DNA of 64,000 bases from Ectobius pallidus (Eukaryota; Arthropoda; Insecta; Blattodea; Ectobiidae). The notes under the pieces are model-generated. The model did no database searches. It worked only from the letters and a program-made list of their open reading frames with translations, and was not told the DNA's origin. This document shows positions 47,977-57,340 of this stretch, one piece after another (within the stretch, counting starts at the first letter, position 1; each line of letters begins with the position of its first letter). Location: the NCBI GenBank assembly GCA_964059195.1, contig CAXKWD010000007.1, positions 24,687,023-24,751,022 on the forward strand. Direction: 5' to 3'. The position numbers and the translations under genes were made by a program.

Positions 47977-48681
47977 ATGTCTCAAGAGCTGACCTCTTCG
48001 CAAGAACTAATTCAAGAGGCGTGGGGGATATCCCCGATGTAGTAGTAGCCAAAGCTGTCGAGGATCCAATCATTCCGGACGAGGAATCGTCATCTGATTC
48101 ACAAGAAGATGTCTTCAACATTCCGGACGAGGAATCGTCGCAAGAAGATGTCTTCAGCATTCCGTCTGAGGAATCGCGACCAACGCCGGATCCTTCTGAT
48201 TATACAATCATAACCATTCACGATGAGTGGGGTCATCGAGACCAGGTCCTCGAGTTTGGTGTTGTCTACAAGGACATAAGAGGCTATAACCAACATTATG
48301 TGGAGTCCTCTGAAATTTTACCCTGTGGAAACACCCTTCAGTTCATAGCTAGGGAAGTCGATACCCACACCGACAGCTTCCACGATCAAGTGTGTGATGG
48401 ATCAAGACACTTTCACCGCTGCCGTGTGGTTAAGGAGGGATACTTCAAACTGTGGAGCATCAAATGCACTGGACATTGCAAATTATTCGTCGCCCTGAAA
48501 AATGCTGTAAGTATTATTTTCACCGTCCCCTTCCATTTAATTTTCGTAATGTGTGTCTTATAATATATTCCTTTTGTTCTAGACTGTGGAGGCGTTCTTT
48601 CACAAAGAATGGTGCAGCCAGGGGGCTGATTGCATAAACCATTGTACTAAAAGAAATGTTGGCAATTGCCTTAAATTGTAA
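47977..48681 (+). pseudogene. Cys/His-rich spliced gene family, member 1 (one frameshift)
   Basis: Exon 1 (47,977-48,506) joins exon 2 (48,583-48,681) across a 76-bp intron (GCT|GTAAGT...TTCTAG, phase 0). After a Ser/Asp/Glu-rich N-terminal part with three imperfect EESsqEDVF repeats, the shared domain begins. It has LPCGN, then a VDTH-x4-H segment, CDGSRHFHRC, EGYFKLWSIKC and HCKLF in exon 1, then FFHKEWCSQGADC in exon 2. The arrangement suggests zinc binding. There is no signal peptide or membrane segment. The ATG frame and the main frame differ. A one-base loss in the GGGGG run at about 48,022-48,026 would account for it, so the copy is mildly broken or the base is an assembly error. The family is unknown to me. 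Confidence 0.65.
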
Positions 48682-48905
48682 ATTATAATAAATGTCTTAA
48701 ATCAACTCCTGTGTAAAAATTTTATTTAATACCAAATTAAATCATTTAAAAACAATGAATGAATTCGGGTCTACCGTATAACATCAGCCCGCATCATACT
48801 TCCTTTACGAGCCGTACGCCACAAGCATGTTCTAACGATTTTTTTTCAGAGTGGTGTATGTTAACACAGCTGTCCACGCAGCATTATGCTGGTATGATGG
48901 GTCCT
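48682..48905 (+). promoter_or_regulatory. Conserved 3' module of gene 1 with polyA signal and splice-acceptor-like site
   Basis: Contains aataaatgtc, then words shared with the 3' ends of genes 2 and 3 (cctgtgtaaaaattttattt, aatgaatgaattc, ggtctacc). A pyrimidine-rich AG (gattttttttcag at 48,849) follows, kept in all three copies. Confidence 0.5.
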
Positions 48906-49011
48906 AGGATCTAATGCAGTATTTTTGTAAAAAGGAAATGGACTCCATACGCATGAATAAGGGCTAAATTTTTGATAATGGATACATGTGCTGGTGGGAG
49001 GAGACTTCGCA

Positions 49012-49020
49012 TATATAAAG
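49012..49020 (+). promoter_or_regulatory. TATA box of Cys/His-rich gene 2
   Basis: TATATAAAG lies 57 bases before the ATG at 49,069. The context 'gtgctggtgggaggagactt' resembles 'gtaggtgggggactct' before gene 3. Confidence 0.65.
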
Positions 49021-49068
49021 AATGGAACTTGCGATATCGCTATTACTTTACTTATTCACTGTTCTAAA

Positions 49069-49664
49069 ATGTGTCCAGAAGAAAATCAGCAACAACAACG
49101 GGATACCAACTCTGCCGAGGAGTACACCATCCCCGAAATGGATCAACCTACACCTCCAACACCGTGCGAATTTTATAAATTATCCCTCCACAACGTGCGG
49201 GGGGACGAAGTAGCAGTCCTCGAATTCCCCCTAGTCTACAAGGTGATTTACGGAGGCGATGGTGAGGTCAACCAGTCAGTCATTCAACCATGCGGTCACC
49301 CCACCAGAGTCATCGCTGATGATGTGGCAACGCACCCGTGCATCCACCACCAAAAGGCCTGCGACGGGGTACGTCACCTCGCCCGCTGTCTGGTCGCCAA
49401 GGAAGGCCGCTTTGAGGCGTGGTCGGTGGATTGCGGACGCCACTGTCCCCTCTTTAAGAAACTCCAAAATGCTGTAAGTATTACTTCATCAACCCCTTCT
49501 ATTTAATTTTCGTGACATGTGACTTATAATTTTTTTCTTATGTGTTTTAGATCAAAGATGCCTTTTTCCATGGAGGTGTATGCAACCAGGGGACCGAGTG
49601 CGCATTGCCGGACCACGTTCCCAATAAAAATTTAAAAAAATATTTTGAAAATGTAAATTTATAA
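49069..49664 (+). CDS. Cys/His-rich spliced gene family, member 2 (apparently intact)
   Basis: Exon 1 (49,069-49,473, 135 codons) and exon 2 (49,551-49,664) join in phase 0 across a 77-bp intron (GCT|GTAAGT...TTTTAG), giving about 172 residues. The start was chosen at 49,069 because it lies downstream of the TATA box at the same spacing as in the paralogs. N-terminal Gln/Pro/Glu-rich stretch, then QPCGH, VATHPCIHH, CDGVRHLARC, EGRFEAWSVDC and CPLFKKLQNA. Exon 2 begins IKDAFFHGGVCNQGTEC. All Cys/His positions shared by the three paralogs are present and no stop interrupts it, so this is the best functional candidate. Polyadenylation signal aataaa follows at about 49,667. A zinc-binding nucleic-acid or protein-interaction role is only a guess. 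Confidence 0.7.
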
Positions 49665-49925
49665 AATAAATGTGATAATACAAATCCTGTGTAAAAATTT
49701 TATTCAATACCAAATTCATTCATTTAAAAGACAATGAATGAATTCAGGTCTACCTTGTAACCGCCGCCATGCATGGTCCTAATTTTCCTGTCACAGGTCG
49801 TACGTCATATGCATGTTTTATCTATTTTTTACAGAAAAGTGGTCTACCTCGCCAGCTGTTCTCAAGAGAAAGATAATGCAGGTGTGGGAAAAAATGCTAT
49901 GAACTTATGCAGGTTAAAGAAATTC
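49665..49925 (+). promoter_or_regulatory. Conserved 3' module of gene 2
   Basis: Same ordered words as after genes 1 and 3: aataaatgtgataa, cctgtgtaaaaattttattc, aatgaatgaattc, ggtctacc, ttttcctgtcac. It ends with a pyrimidine tract and AG (tctattttttacag, 49,834) followed by a short reading frame. Confidence 0.5.
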
Positions 49926-50205
49926 TTCACATTTTGCAATAAACCTATTTTATTCAACGGATACAAAATTCATTAAAAATAAAATTTGGTTTTATTCTTT
50001 ATTTCATCATTGTCTATATTTTTTATTTCATTTTGCTATCACCAATTTTAAATCCTATTAGGTAGATTTCGAAGAAAAATCTACCTATTGCAATGGATAC
50101 CACTTTATGATTTTCGAAAAATTCTTTCATATCTTTACGTTTCATGCTCCCCTAAGTGCGAAACCACCGCCCGTTCAAAAAAAAATTTTGTGATATTTAT
50201 ATATA

Positions 50206-52327
50206 TATGAATGAATTTGAATGAATGAATTTTAGCCTTCAGAATCCCTTAAGGGCCATGGCCTCCTGCTGTTGCAGGGAATAGCCCTCTAGTTTGACTC
50301 CCTAGGTGGGCTAGTCCTAAAGAGTAAGGAGTTTGTTCATGTACTTAACCTAGTTCACTACTCTCAAATTATACACTATATATACAGTTTTTCCATATCC
50401 TTCCACAATTGTCTGTCTCTTGCGCTTCTGCTCCACTGCGCCCCCGCCGTCTTCTTGAAACCTTCTGCCCAACGGATCTTTTGCCGTCCCACGTTCCTCT
50501 TGCCAATTCTGGGGTCCCACATCGTTAGCGCGTGCGTCCATCTCTTATGGTCCAGTCTTGCCACGTGGCCTCCCCATTTCCATTTGAGTCTGTTGGCCGT
50601 GATGAGGGTGTCTGTCATGCCTGTCCTATTTCGTAGCTCTTCATTCCTTATTCTGTCTTTCAGGGAGACCTGAAGTATTTTACGCTCCATTCTGCGTTGG
50701 CACGTCTGAATCTTTTGTCTTTGCTTCGAGGATAATGACCACGTTTGGCAGCCATATAGGAGTACTGGCATCACACATGTCTCCAAAACTTCTCTCTTTA
50801 GTGTTAGTTTCTGGAATTTGTCTGTTAAGATAAATTTTAGAGACCAAAATTTCTTCCATGCTAGTCCTATGCGTCTCTTTATTTCTTTTTCCATGTTGTT
50901 GTGAAAGGAGAGGTTCTGTCCTAGGTATGTGTAATCCTGCACATATTCTAGAGGTCTACCGTTTAGGTGGACAGGTACTTCTATTGTGTTTGTCATGAGC
51001 TTAGTTTTTCCTGAGTTCATGGTCAGTCCCGTCGTCCGGCTGACTTCGTCCAGTTCTGTTAGCATTCTTTCTAGAGTAGGTGCCGAGTTGGCTAGTAGAA
51101 CAATGTCGTCTGCAAACCTTAGGTGGGTTAGTCTCCGTCCGTCTATGTTGATGCCGTAGTTTTTGTCCCATTTTAGTTTCCTGAATTGGTTTTCCAGCAA
51201 GCATGTGAATAGTTTAGGTGACAAGGGATCACCTTGTTTCACTCCTCTCTCTATTACAAATTTTGTTCCCTCCCTCTCTGTCCTTATGCTTGCTTGGCTT
51301 CCCTCGTAGAGTTTAGCTAGTAGTCTTACATATTTGTTGTGGATTCCTTGATTTTGAAGGGCTTGTAACACGAATGTGTGTTCCACGGAATCGAATGCCT
51401 TGCTGTAATCCACAAATGCAATAAACAGTTTTAGGTTGAATTCTTGCACCTTTTCCATAGGTTGGTGCATTGTTTGGAGATGGTCCAGTGTATTAAACCC
51501 TGATCTGAACCCTGCCTGTTCAACCGGCTGGTTTTCATCTAGGTTTTTTGTCAGTCTCTTGGTTAGGATCTTTGTAAACAACTTGAGCATGTTTGGCAGC
51601 AGGCTGATTGGCCTGTAATTATTGATGTCATCTCTTGTTCCCTTTTTGTGGAGAAGGATTATTGTACTCTCCTTCCATTCTTTCGGGATTTCCTCCGTTT
51701 CGATTATTTCATTGAATAGTTTCGTGATGTTCTGCGCTAGGTCTTCTCCTCCCATTTTCAGATATTCGTTGAAAACACCATCTATGCCTGGGCATTTATC
51801 GTTTCTCGCTTCTTTTATGGCTCTCCTTACCTCACTGGGAATAATTGTTTTGATTTCCTCTTCTTGGTGTCTTACTGGGATTGTGTAGCTCTGGATCAAG
51901 TTCTCATGCGTGAGTGTGCTAGAGTATAGCCTCTTGTAGAATTCCGTAGCTTGTCTATTTATTTCTTCTCGTGAGGTGATTCTGTTTCCGTTGTTGTCTT
52001 TAACTCCCAGCATCCAATGCTTGCCCTCGGACAGTTCTTTTCTAATCTTCTTTACTGACTTCGTGTTTTCCATGACTTTCTTGATCACTTCTGTGTTGTA
52101 TTCCCTGACGTCCTTCCGGATTTCTCTTTTTGTACGCTTGTTTAGTTCCTCGAGTTCTTTTTTCCTTTGTGGGTTGGTTTCCACCTCTGATTTCAGTTTC
52201 TCTCTGTCTTCGATCATCCGCCTGGTGTTATCCTTCAGCTTATTCCTTTTCTCCATGATTTTGTCTGTCCTTACGGATGTTTTTGCTGCCTGTGTTATGC
52301 ACTTCTCTAGTTTGTTGTAGGAGTTTT
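50206..52327 (-). mobile_element. 5'-truncated RTE-like LINE inserted in a (TA)n tract
   Basis: Minus strand: an RT ORF, a 170-bp 3' UTR and a tail of gaat-type repeats at 50,206-50,233. Both flanks are TA-repeat (…tatttatatatatat | LINE | atatatatatat…), the centre of the host foldback repeat. The 5' end stops inside ORF2, so the endonuclease region is gone. Confidence 0.85.
50376..52327 (-). pseudogene. LINE ORF2 reverse transcriptase, N-terminally truncated
   Basis: About 650 residues are open from the (TA)n junction to the stop. RT blocks are visible in order: KCPGIDGVFNEYLK; WKESTIILLHKKG; NNYRPISLL; AFVDYSKAFDSVEH (first catalytic Asp); VKQGDPLSPKLF; and RFADDIVLLA (catalytic Asp pair). 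These are followed by a YLGQNL thumb word and a C-terminal WGGHVARLDHKRW region typical of RTE-type elements. There is no apurinic-like endonuclease domain upstream. The RT core has no stop or frameshift, so the insertion is recent, but 5' truncation makes it non-autonomous. The first ATG at 52,256 is internal and probably not a native start. Confidence 0.9.
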
Positions 52328-53078
52328 GATATATATATATATATATATATATCTTTACACGATAGCGGCCGTAATTTTGAAGATATTTGAACCAAATTTT
52401 ATTATGTCATTTCTAGGCCCAATAGCTCGGACAAGTTCGTTAATGAGCGAAATTGGCCCAAGGGGGTGGTCGGGGGAGGGGGTTGAAATTTTTAAAAATG
52501 TATATCTCGGCCCCTATGAAGTATAGAGGGAAACTTTGTTTGAATAAATTAGAGTACTCCCTATGGAGTTCACAGTGACACCAACGATTCGGGGGTTCGA
52601 GTGAGGGTGGGGGTGGGGGTGGGGGCGGGGGATGAAAATTCGAAACTTTTGAAACCACGTCTTGTGGGGTATCGTTGAAAAGCTCTTGATGAGTACTCTA
52701 CAAATCAATAAATAGTTTCTTGATAGCTCTCATATGACGCGAGATTTTAATGTTTGAAAATAATAACACTTAAAAGAATTATTATAATATCATAATTTTG
52801 TCTTGTTTAGCGGCTTTGCTAATTTTATTCATTGCTGATCTTGCGCACGGCCTCCAAGAATATTATATCCTATTCTTGTTGTCAAAACAAATGATTGTAG
52901 GCTCTTCCTCTTTACCGAATTCAGTTCTTATTACTGCGGGTTTGCCATGCCAAGGCTTAAAAAGATAATAAATTAAACCAAAAGCACTTTGAAATCTACC
53001 TCAGCCTGTAGGCCTGCCTAAAGGGATTTTTTTACATTGAATAAATTTATCGAATGATTAGTATTTTATTCCATCCAA

Positions 53079-53161
53079 GGCAGATTGACCGAGTGGTATA
53101 AGGCGCCAGACTTAAGTTCTGGTCTCCATAGGGGACGGAGGTTCGAATCCTTCATCTGACA
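53079..53161 (+). tRNA. tRNA-Leu (anticodon UAA)
   Basis: The 83-nt sequence folds as a tRNA: acceptor ggcagat / atctgac (one mismatch at pair 2:71) and D arm within tgaccgagtggtataaggc. The anticodon stem ccaga / tctgg carries loop cttaagt (anticodon TAA). The long variable arm (tctcc-ata-gggga) is diagnostic of class II tRNAs, and the T arm is ggagg-ttcgaat-ccttc. A T run starts two bases after the end as a Pol III terminator. The mismatch leaves a tRNA pseudogene possible. No repeat body is attached and no second copy was seen, which argues against a SINE. Confidence 0.8.
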
Positions 53162-54030
53162 TATTTTTTAATTCAATAATTATCCTAACCAGGACTATAA
53201 GTTCCCCATCTAAGCATGGGCTATTATAAACATCCAAACTAATTTAAACAGCAAAAAGATGGTGATATTATACAGTGAACATTTAAACAGTAAAAACTAA
53301 GAGAAAATCGTGTGTAATCTTTAGAAAAAACACCTTTAAATTTTACTCGCTACTATTTAATCCTGTTTTCATATAATACACGTCATGTTTGGATTTATTT
53401 TATTTGAAATTAATATCGGACTATGGTAATCAATTAGCTAATTACCACAGGCCATTCTATTTCTGAAGTTAATCAGATGTCACACACACAGTGAATTCTA
53501 CATTAGCGAACACCTGTGTGTAATTGCTTCCTGCCCGCCCGCATGTATCCAAACACACACATGTGTAACATGAGTGTTTAAAGTGTTATGATTTTTTTTC
53601 CACAACCATGCTCTGGTCAGTCATTTCAGAAATAAATAAAATGTTCCCTATTACAGACCATGTAAGCCCACAGGGTTCCAGGAGGTTGAGGCTCACAGAT
53701 TTTGGACACGTGATGGTAAAAAAGGTTGTTAGTCTTTACCCCTAGGACTGCTCCTGTCAGAGGCTGAGTTGACTCCAGAGACATAGTACCACCAGAAGGA
53801 TTAGGCGGGAATCGAACCCATAATATTCAGGTTTAAAATGCAACTCATTCTATAAATATTTTTTATTCCATCACAAATTATAACATTATGCATGTTGCCA
53901 TTTGCAAACAAATTTAACCGTGAAATAACACAAATTTCGTAAATAAAACATTTTGAAAAATAATATCAAGGAACCTCGGTTCCAGTAAGGGAAGCCAAAC
54001 GTAAGAAAGTGGACTTGTAAAAATTGGGAT
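53162..54030. other. No gene; AT-rich spacer with a tRNA-like SINE fragment
   Basis: 53,670-53,835 has a minus-strand B-box-like string (gggttcgattcccgcc) and a GC-richer body, so it may be another SINE. The remainder is AT-rich, with a gtgtgta/cacacaca-rich part at 53,480-53,580. Confidence 0.4.
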
Positions 54031-54333
54031 CGTATTTGTATTGTACTAGGACATATGTCTGAGAACTTATCGCATTAATGTAGGTACTCAAGTGTGAAAC
54101 ATGTGCAATGTGGTAATGGTCTCGCGTATATAGTGAAGACACTAATGTATGTGGAACAATCTTGTGTATGTTTACTCACGCATGTATTTATGTTGTAAAA
54201 GGATATACGGTTGAATCAGTACGATCGTTGAAAATGTAAACCATGAGATCCTAGTACTCAATTCCTACCCTCATATAAACTGAAGTGGATTCATGCATTT
54301 GTCACATGAGTTTTGTAGGTGGGGGACTCTACA

Positions 54334-54340
54334 TATATAA
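54334..54340 (+). promoter_or_regulatory. TATA box of Cys/His-rich gene 3
   Basis: TATATAAGGATTTAGA lies 46 bases before the ATG at 54,380. The upstream block from 54,270 (catataaactgaagtgg, ttcatgcatttgtcacatga) aligns with the gene 1 promoter. Confidence 0.65.
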
Positions 54341-54379
54341 GGATTTAGACGTGTGAACTTTAACATTCTATATTTCACC

Positions 54380-55255
54380 ATGTCTCACGAACACCAACTT
54401 TGGGAGGTAGAGCAGCCACCGCCGCATCCACCACCCGATTCGATGAAGATAACGGTCTACAACGCGCATGGTGGCGCAATATGAACAATAGATTTTTGCG
54501 TCATATATGAAAATATATGGGGTTTCAACCAGGAGCATCTAGAATCTGTGCCGATTTTACCATGTGGACATGTTTTAAGAGATTGGGCTGGAGAGGTAGA
54601 GACACATGAAGATCGCCATCACCAACAAGTGTGTGACGGGGTGCGTCATTTTCACCGCTGCCAAGTGGTTGAAAAGGGGCACTACGATGTTTGGAGTGTT
54701 AGATGCAACAGAAAATGTCAGTTATTCTGTGCCCAACAAAAAGCTGTAAGTATTATTTTCATATACTGCCAACAATTTAAATGTGATATCGTGAAGTGAG
54801 GTTTATAATTTTTTTATGATTTCAGATGCGGGATGTTTTCTTCCATACCACTCAGTGTATAGTGGAGGCTAGACCTATGTAGACAGTCGGGATGCTTTGA
54901 GGATTAAGCCATTGTCTGGCACTTAAGGAGTGGTACGGGGGGAGCAATAACTGACTGAACGGCACTCGTCTGGTGCCCCACGTGGAGTCATAGCTAAAAT
55001 GTCAAAAATTCAGAAATGAGCACTGATTGGTTGCACACGAAATTCTATTGGCTGTCAGGCAAATTCAACGCCCAAGAAACACGCTGAAAATCCAGAATAT
55101 ACAACTCTATTGTTCAAGACACCCTCATTTCAAGTTATTTACTGCGGATTATAAGGGTCTGTCGGCTTTGCCTTGAAGAAATGTGTATATGTAGAAGTTG
55201 CCTCCACTATAACCAGGGGGCCGGCTGTACATCACCTAACCATGACACCATATAA
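54380..55255 (+). pseudogene. Cys/His-rich spliced gene family, member 3 (stop codon and MITE insertion)
   Basis: Exon 1 54,380-54,745, an 80-bp intron (GCT|GTAAGT...TTTCAG, phase 0), and exon 2 from 54,826. The N-terminus is short and Pro/His-rich. The domain shows LPCGH, VETHEDRHHQQ, CDGVRHFHRC, EKGHYDVWSVRC and CQLF, as in its paralogs. An in-frame TGA lies at 54,482-54,484 (codon 35). Exon 2 (MRDVFFHTTQC) is cut by a 346-bp MITE at 54,862. The rest of exon 2 (NQGAGC...) resumes at 55,211 in a frame that does not simply rejoin. This copy is dead. Confidence 0.7.
54862..55207. mobile_element. TA-flanked MITE, 346 bp, inside exon 2 of gene 3
   Basis: Inverted ends gtggaggc / gcctccac flanked by TA (actually TATA) on both sides. 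The interior has no ORF. Its position between FFHTTQC and NQGAGC of the paralog alignment confirms it is an insertion. Confidence 0.75.
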
Positions 55256-55520
55256 AAATTCCACAATCATTTTGAAAATGTAATTTTATAAAATAAATAT
55301 GATAAATCAAATCCTGTATTCGGCTACAAATTTTATTTAATAACCAAGTTCATCCATTTAAAGTCAATGAATGAATTTGGTCTACATTATAACAACAACC
55401 CGCATGGCCCTAATTTTCCTGTCACAACCCGCTATTGATTTCTTTACAGGAAGGTGTTCAACCTTGTATGACGACACAGATGGCCGCACTACGGGAAACT
55501 ACAAAATGCAGGTGTTGGTA
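55256..55520 (+). promoter_or_regulatory. Conserved 3' module of gene 3
   Basis: aataaatatgataa, aaattttatttaata, aatgaatgaattt, ggtctaca, ttttcctgtcac and a pyrimidine-rich AG (gatttctttacag, 55,449) occur in the same order as behind genes 1 and 2. A short frame follows the AG. Confidence 0.5.
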
Positions 55521-55585
55521 AATAAAAATAAGAGATTGCTATGAATTGAATTTATTCAAAGTATAAGTACAAAAAATCTTTAAAA

Positions 55586-55756
55586 TTATATCGACTCTTC
55601 TGTAGCACCCAGTTTAAATCTCGTCTGGGTGAAATATCCCGACTTCAGATCTTCGTTCTGCATGGTGCACTCAATGGCAAAGACAGTCATATGTTTTACG
55701 AAATCGTTCCTTTTAAATAGCGAACAATAATAACAGGCACAATATTTAATCATCAT
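55586..55756 (-). CDS. Small ORF, 56 residues, with CxCxxC start
   Basis: Reads MMIKYCACYYCSLFKRNDFV, then KHMTVFAIEC and a hydrophilic C-terminus ending TEESI. The C-x-C-x2-C cluster followed by H suggests a small zinc-binding protein. It lies 81 bases downstream of the 68-residue ORF on the same strand, so the two could share a transcript. No family is recognised, and a chance ORF cannot be excluded. Confidence 0.4.
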   Translation of the reverse strand: MMIKYCACYYCSLFKRNDFVKHMTVFAIECTMQNEDLKSGYFTQTRFKLGATEESI

Positions 55757-55837
55757 TATTGGCGCGAATGTATTTTTAAAAGTTTACACGAATAAGTTTT
55801 TTATCATTGGGCTTGGACCATCGAAATAAGAATCACT

Positions 55838-56044
55838 TTAATGATTCATGCATCTCAAACACTGCTTTATAATTTCAAGCTGTTTTACATTTTCTGGAAG
55901 TCTGTCATAAACCCTATAAATAGTCCCAGCCGCGCATTCGGATAGAAACTCAGGATGCAACAACGCCAGCTCTTCATCGGTGTGACTGATCAAATGTCCG
56001 TTCTGAAAGAACTTTATAATAGACCGCCATACTGACTGCTCCAT
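55838..56044 (-). CDS. Small ORF, 68 residues, TATA-driven
   Basis: The ATG at 56,044 lies 31 bases downstream of a TATAAAG box (56,081-56,075 on the minus strand). The peptide has a charged helical look (MEQSVWRSIIKFFQNGHLIS ... LPENVKQLEIIKQCLRC). No domain is recognised. A divergent TATATAAGG box at 56,142 points the other way, so 56,050-56,140 may be a bidirectional promoter. Small size and isolation keep confidence modest. Confidence 0.45.
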   Translation of the reverse strand: MEQSVWRSIIKFFQNGHLISHTDEELALLHPEFLSECAAGTIYRVYDRLPENVKQLEIIKQCLRCMNH

Positions 56045-56141
56045 GACTAATGGATCGATAATGGTTTTCCTTATCTTTATAGATATTATCCAGACGAATG
56101 AACAAATGGATGGGGGTTCGAGGTTTAGTTGAACAATGCAG

Positions 56142-56150
56142 TATATAAGG
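56142..56150 (+). promoter_or_regulatory. Fourth TATATAAGG box without an intact gene
   Basis: TATATAAGG is followed 54 bases later by an ATG (56,196) whose frame ends after 19 codons. The spacing equals that of the Cys/His-rich genes, suggesting a lost or truncated fourth unit. Confidence 0.45.
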
Positions 56151-56198
56151 TTAATACCACAACCTTTACATTATTTTTAAGAAACAACATCTAAGATG

Positions 56199-56975
56199 AC
56201 ATCACGTCACTGTTTCATTTTGACAGACGTCCTTGTGTGGCACGAGACTGGATAGTGGGCGAGATGGAGACAGGATCACTCCGGCAAGACAACTGACTCC
56301 TTAGCACAAAAAACTGAAGTTCATATAGTACGATACTCATCCCACACACATAAACATACTGCATACTAATAGTAACATTTTTTTATGATATTCAATTCAT
56401 CAGCCCTAAATAGCGAGACATCGGGTATACTCGGAGATCTTCGTTTCGCATCGTTCTTTATTATATTAAATGATGCAATGAACAAATATTTTAATTTTAT
56501 CTTCATAACTCTGAACCACAAACTGTCACTGTAAATTTCTTAGAGTCAATTAAAATGTCGGACGAAACCGCGGGCTGTATCGTAGACAATCCATCTCTAT
56601 ATTGTATGTAAAACACATTCATACGCATACATATATCAAGAAGCAATACCAAGACACAAACCTAATATAATAATATCTTAAACTAGACTAATCCTATATG
56701 GTCATGATCACACCAAGACCAAACCTAAAATAACTGGGTGAGAAGGATCAACCAACTAAAATATGTAAAAAGTAATGTTCATATGTAATTTATACACATA
56801 TTTTTATTTCATGTATATACGACTTTTAATATAATATTGTGTTACAATAAGAAATTAATCAAATATTTTTAATGTTAACGCAAGAATTCTTAAGAGTTTG
56901 CAAACCCGAAACACATCACCTAAACCTGTTTCCCACGTTATTTATCACATAGTTTTCTGAAAATGTCTTTCTTCC
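56199..56975. other. No gene recognised
   Basis: AT-rich, with no family member or splice pair detected. A 'gcccgcggtttcgtccgac'-like string (minus strand, about 56,558-56,576) resembles a Helitron 3' end remnant. Confidence 0.35.
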
Positions 56976-57340
56976 TCATTTTATATATTCTCGCTCCTTC
57001 AATTCGGATATGATTTCTTGTATCTCGTTGTTATGCGAATGATTCCCTGCTTCAGACAAAACTAACAGCAAACGCAATCTATCAATGTGTATGTTGGGAT
57101 CATAATCTAATTTGTGATTCGTATATAAGTCCTCCCGCACGGCTATACTGTGCGATGAACCCTCATCGGATGAGTCCGAATATTGCTCTTCCGGAAATGA
57201 ATCTTCTTCTTCTTGTTCCGGAAATACTTGTTTACTCACATGAAACATTTCGAGTCTATCGATGGGGTCAGCATGGTGATGAGTGTTCGTATCCGAGAGA
57301 TGATATCCATAGGAAATGGATTTCTGTCTGTCTTGACAAA
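56976..57340 (-). pseudogene. Polinton-type small acidic protein, C-terminal part
   Basis: The frame continues from the H2C2 segment. It shows an acidic run (EQEEEDSFPEEQYSDSSDEG) and then a conserved-looking end (DRLRLLLVLSEAGN...EIQEIISELKEREYIK). That ending, a Leu-rich helix with A-G-N and then a second amphipathic helix, recalls small uncharacterised proteins near polymerase B in such elements; this is from memory, not a search. It has no start codon of its own in frame and appears fused to the preceding zinc segment by deletion. Confidence 0.4.

Larger units (their letters stand above)
50060..53035. mobile_element. Second copy of the foldback interspersed repeat, split by a LINE
   Basis: Left part 50,060-50,205 (aggtagatttcgaagaaaaa...) matches 11,896-12,000 and the inverse of 14,377-14,505. 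Right part 52,330-53,035 matches 12,045-12,475 plus 14,114-14,370, and here is free of the Helitron. The LINE sits exactly in the central TA-repeat of this element. The insertion separates Cys/His-rich genes 2 and 3. Confidence 0.8.

Noticed and set aside
47975..48296. Minus-strand Ser-rich ORFs over gene 1
   Set aside because: Antisense of the spliced Cys/His-rich gene's Glu/Ser repeats.
51436..52320. Plus-strand ORFs opposite the LINE
   Set aside because: Shadows of the reverse-transcriptase ORF on the minus strand.
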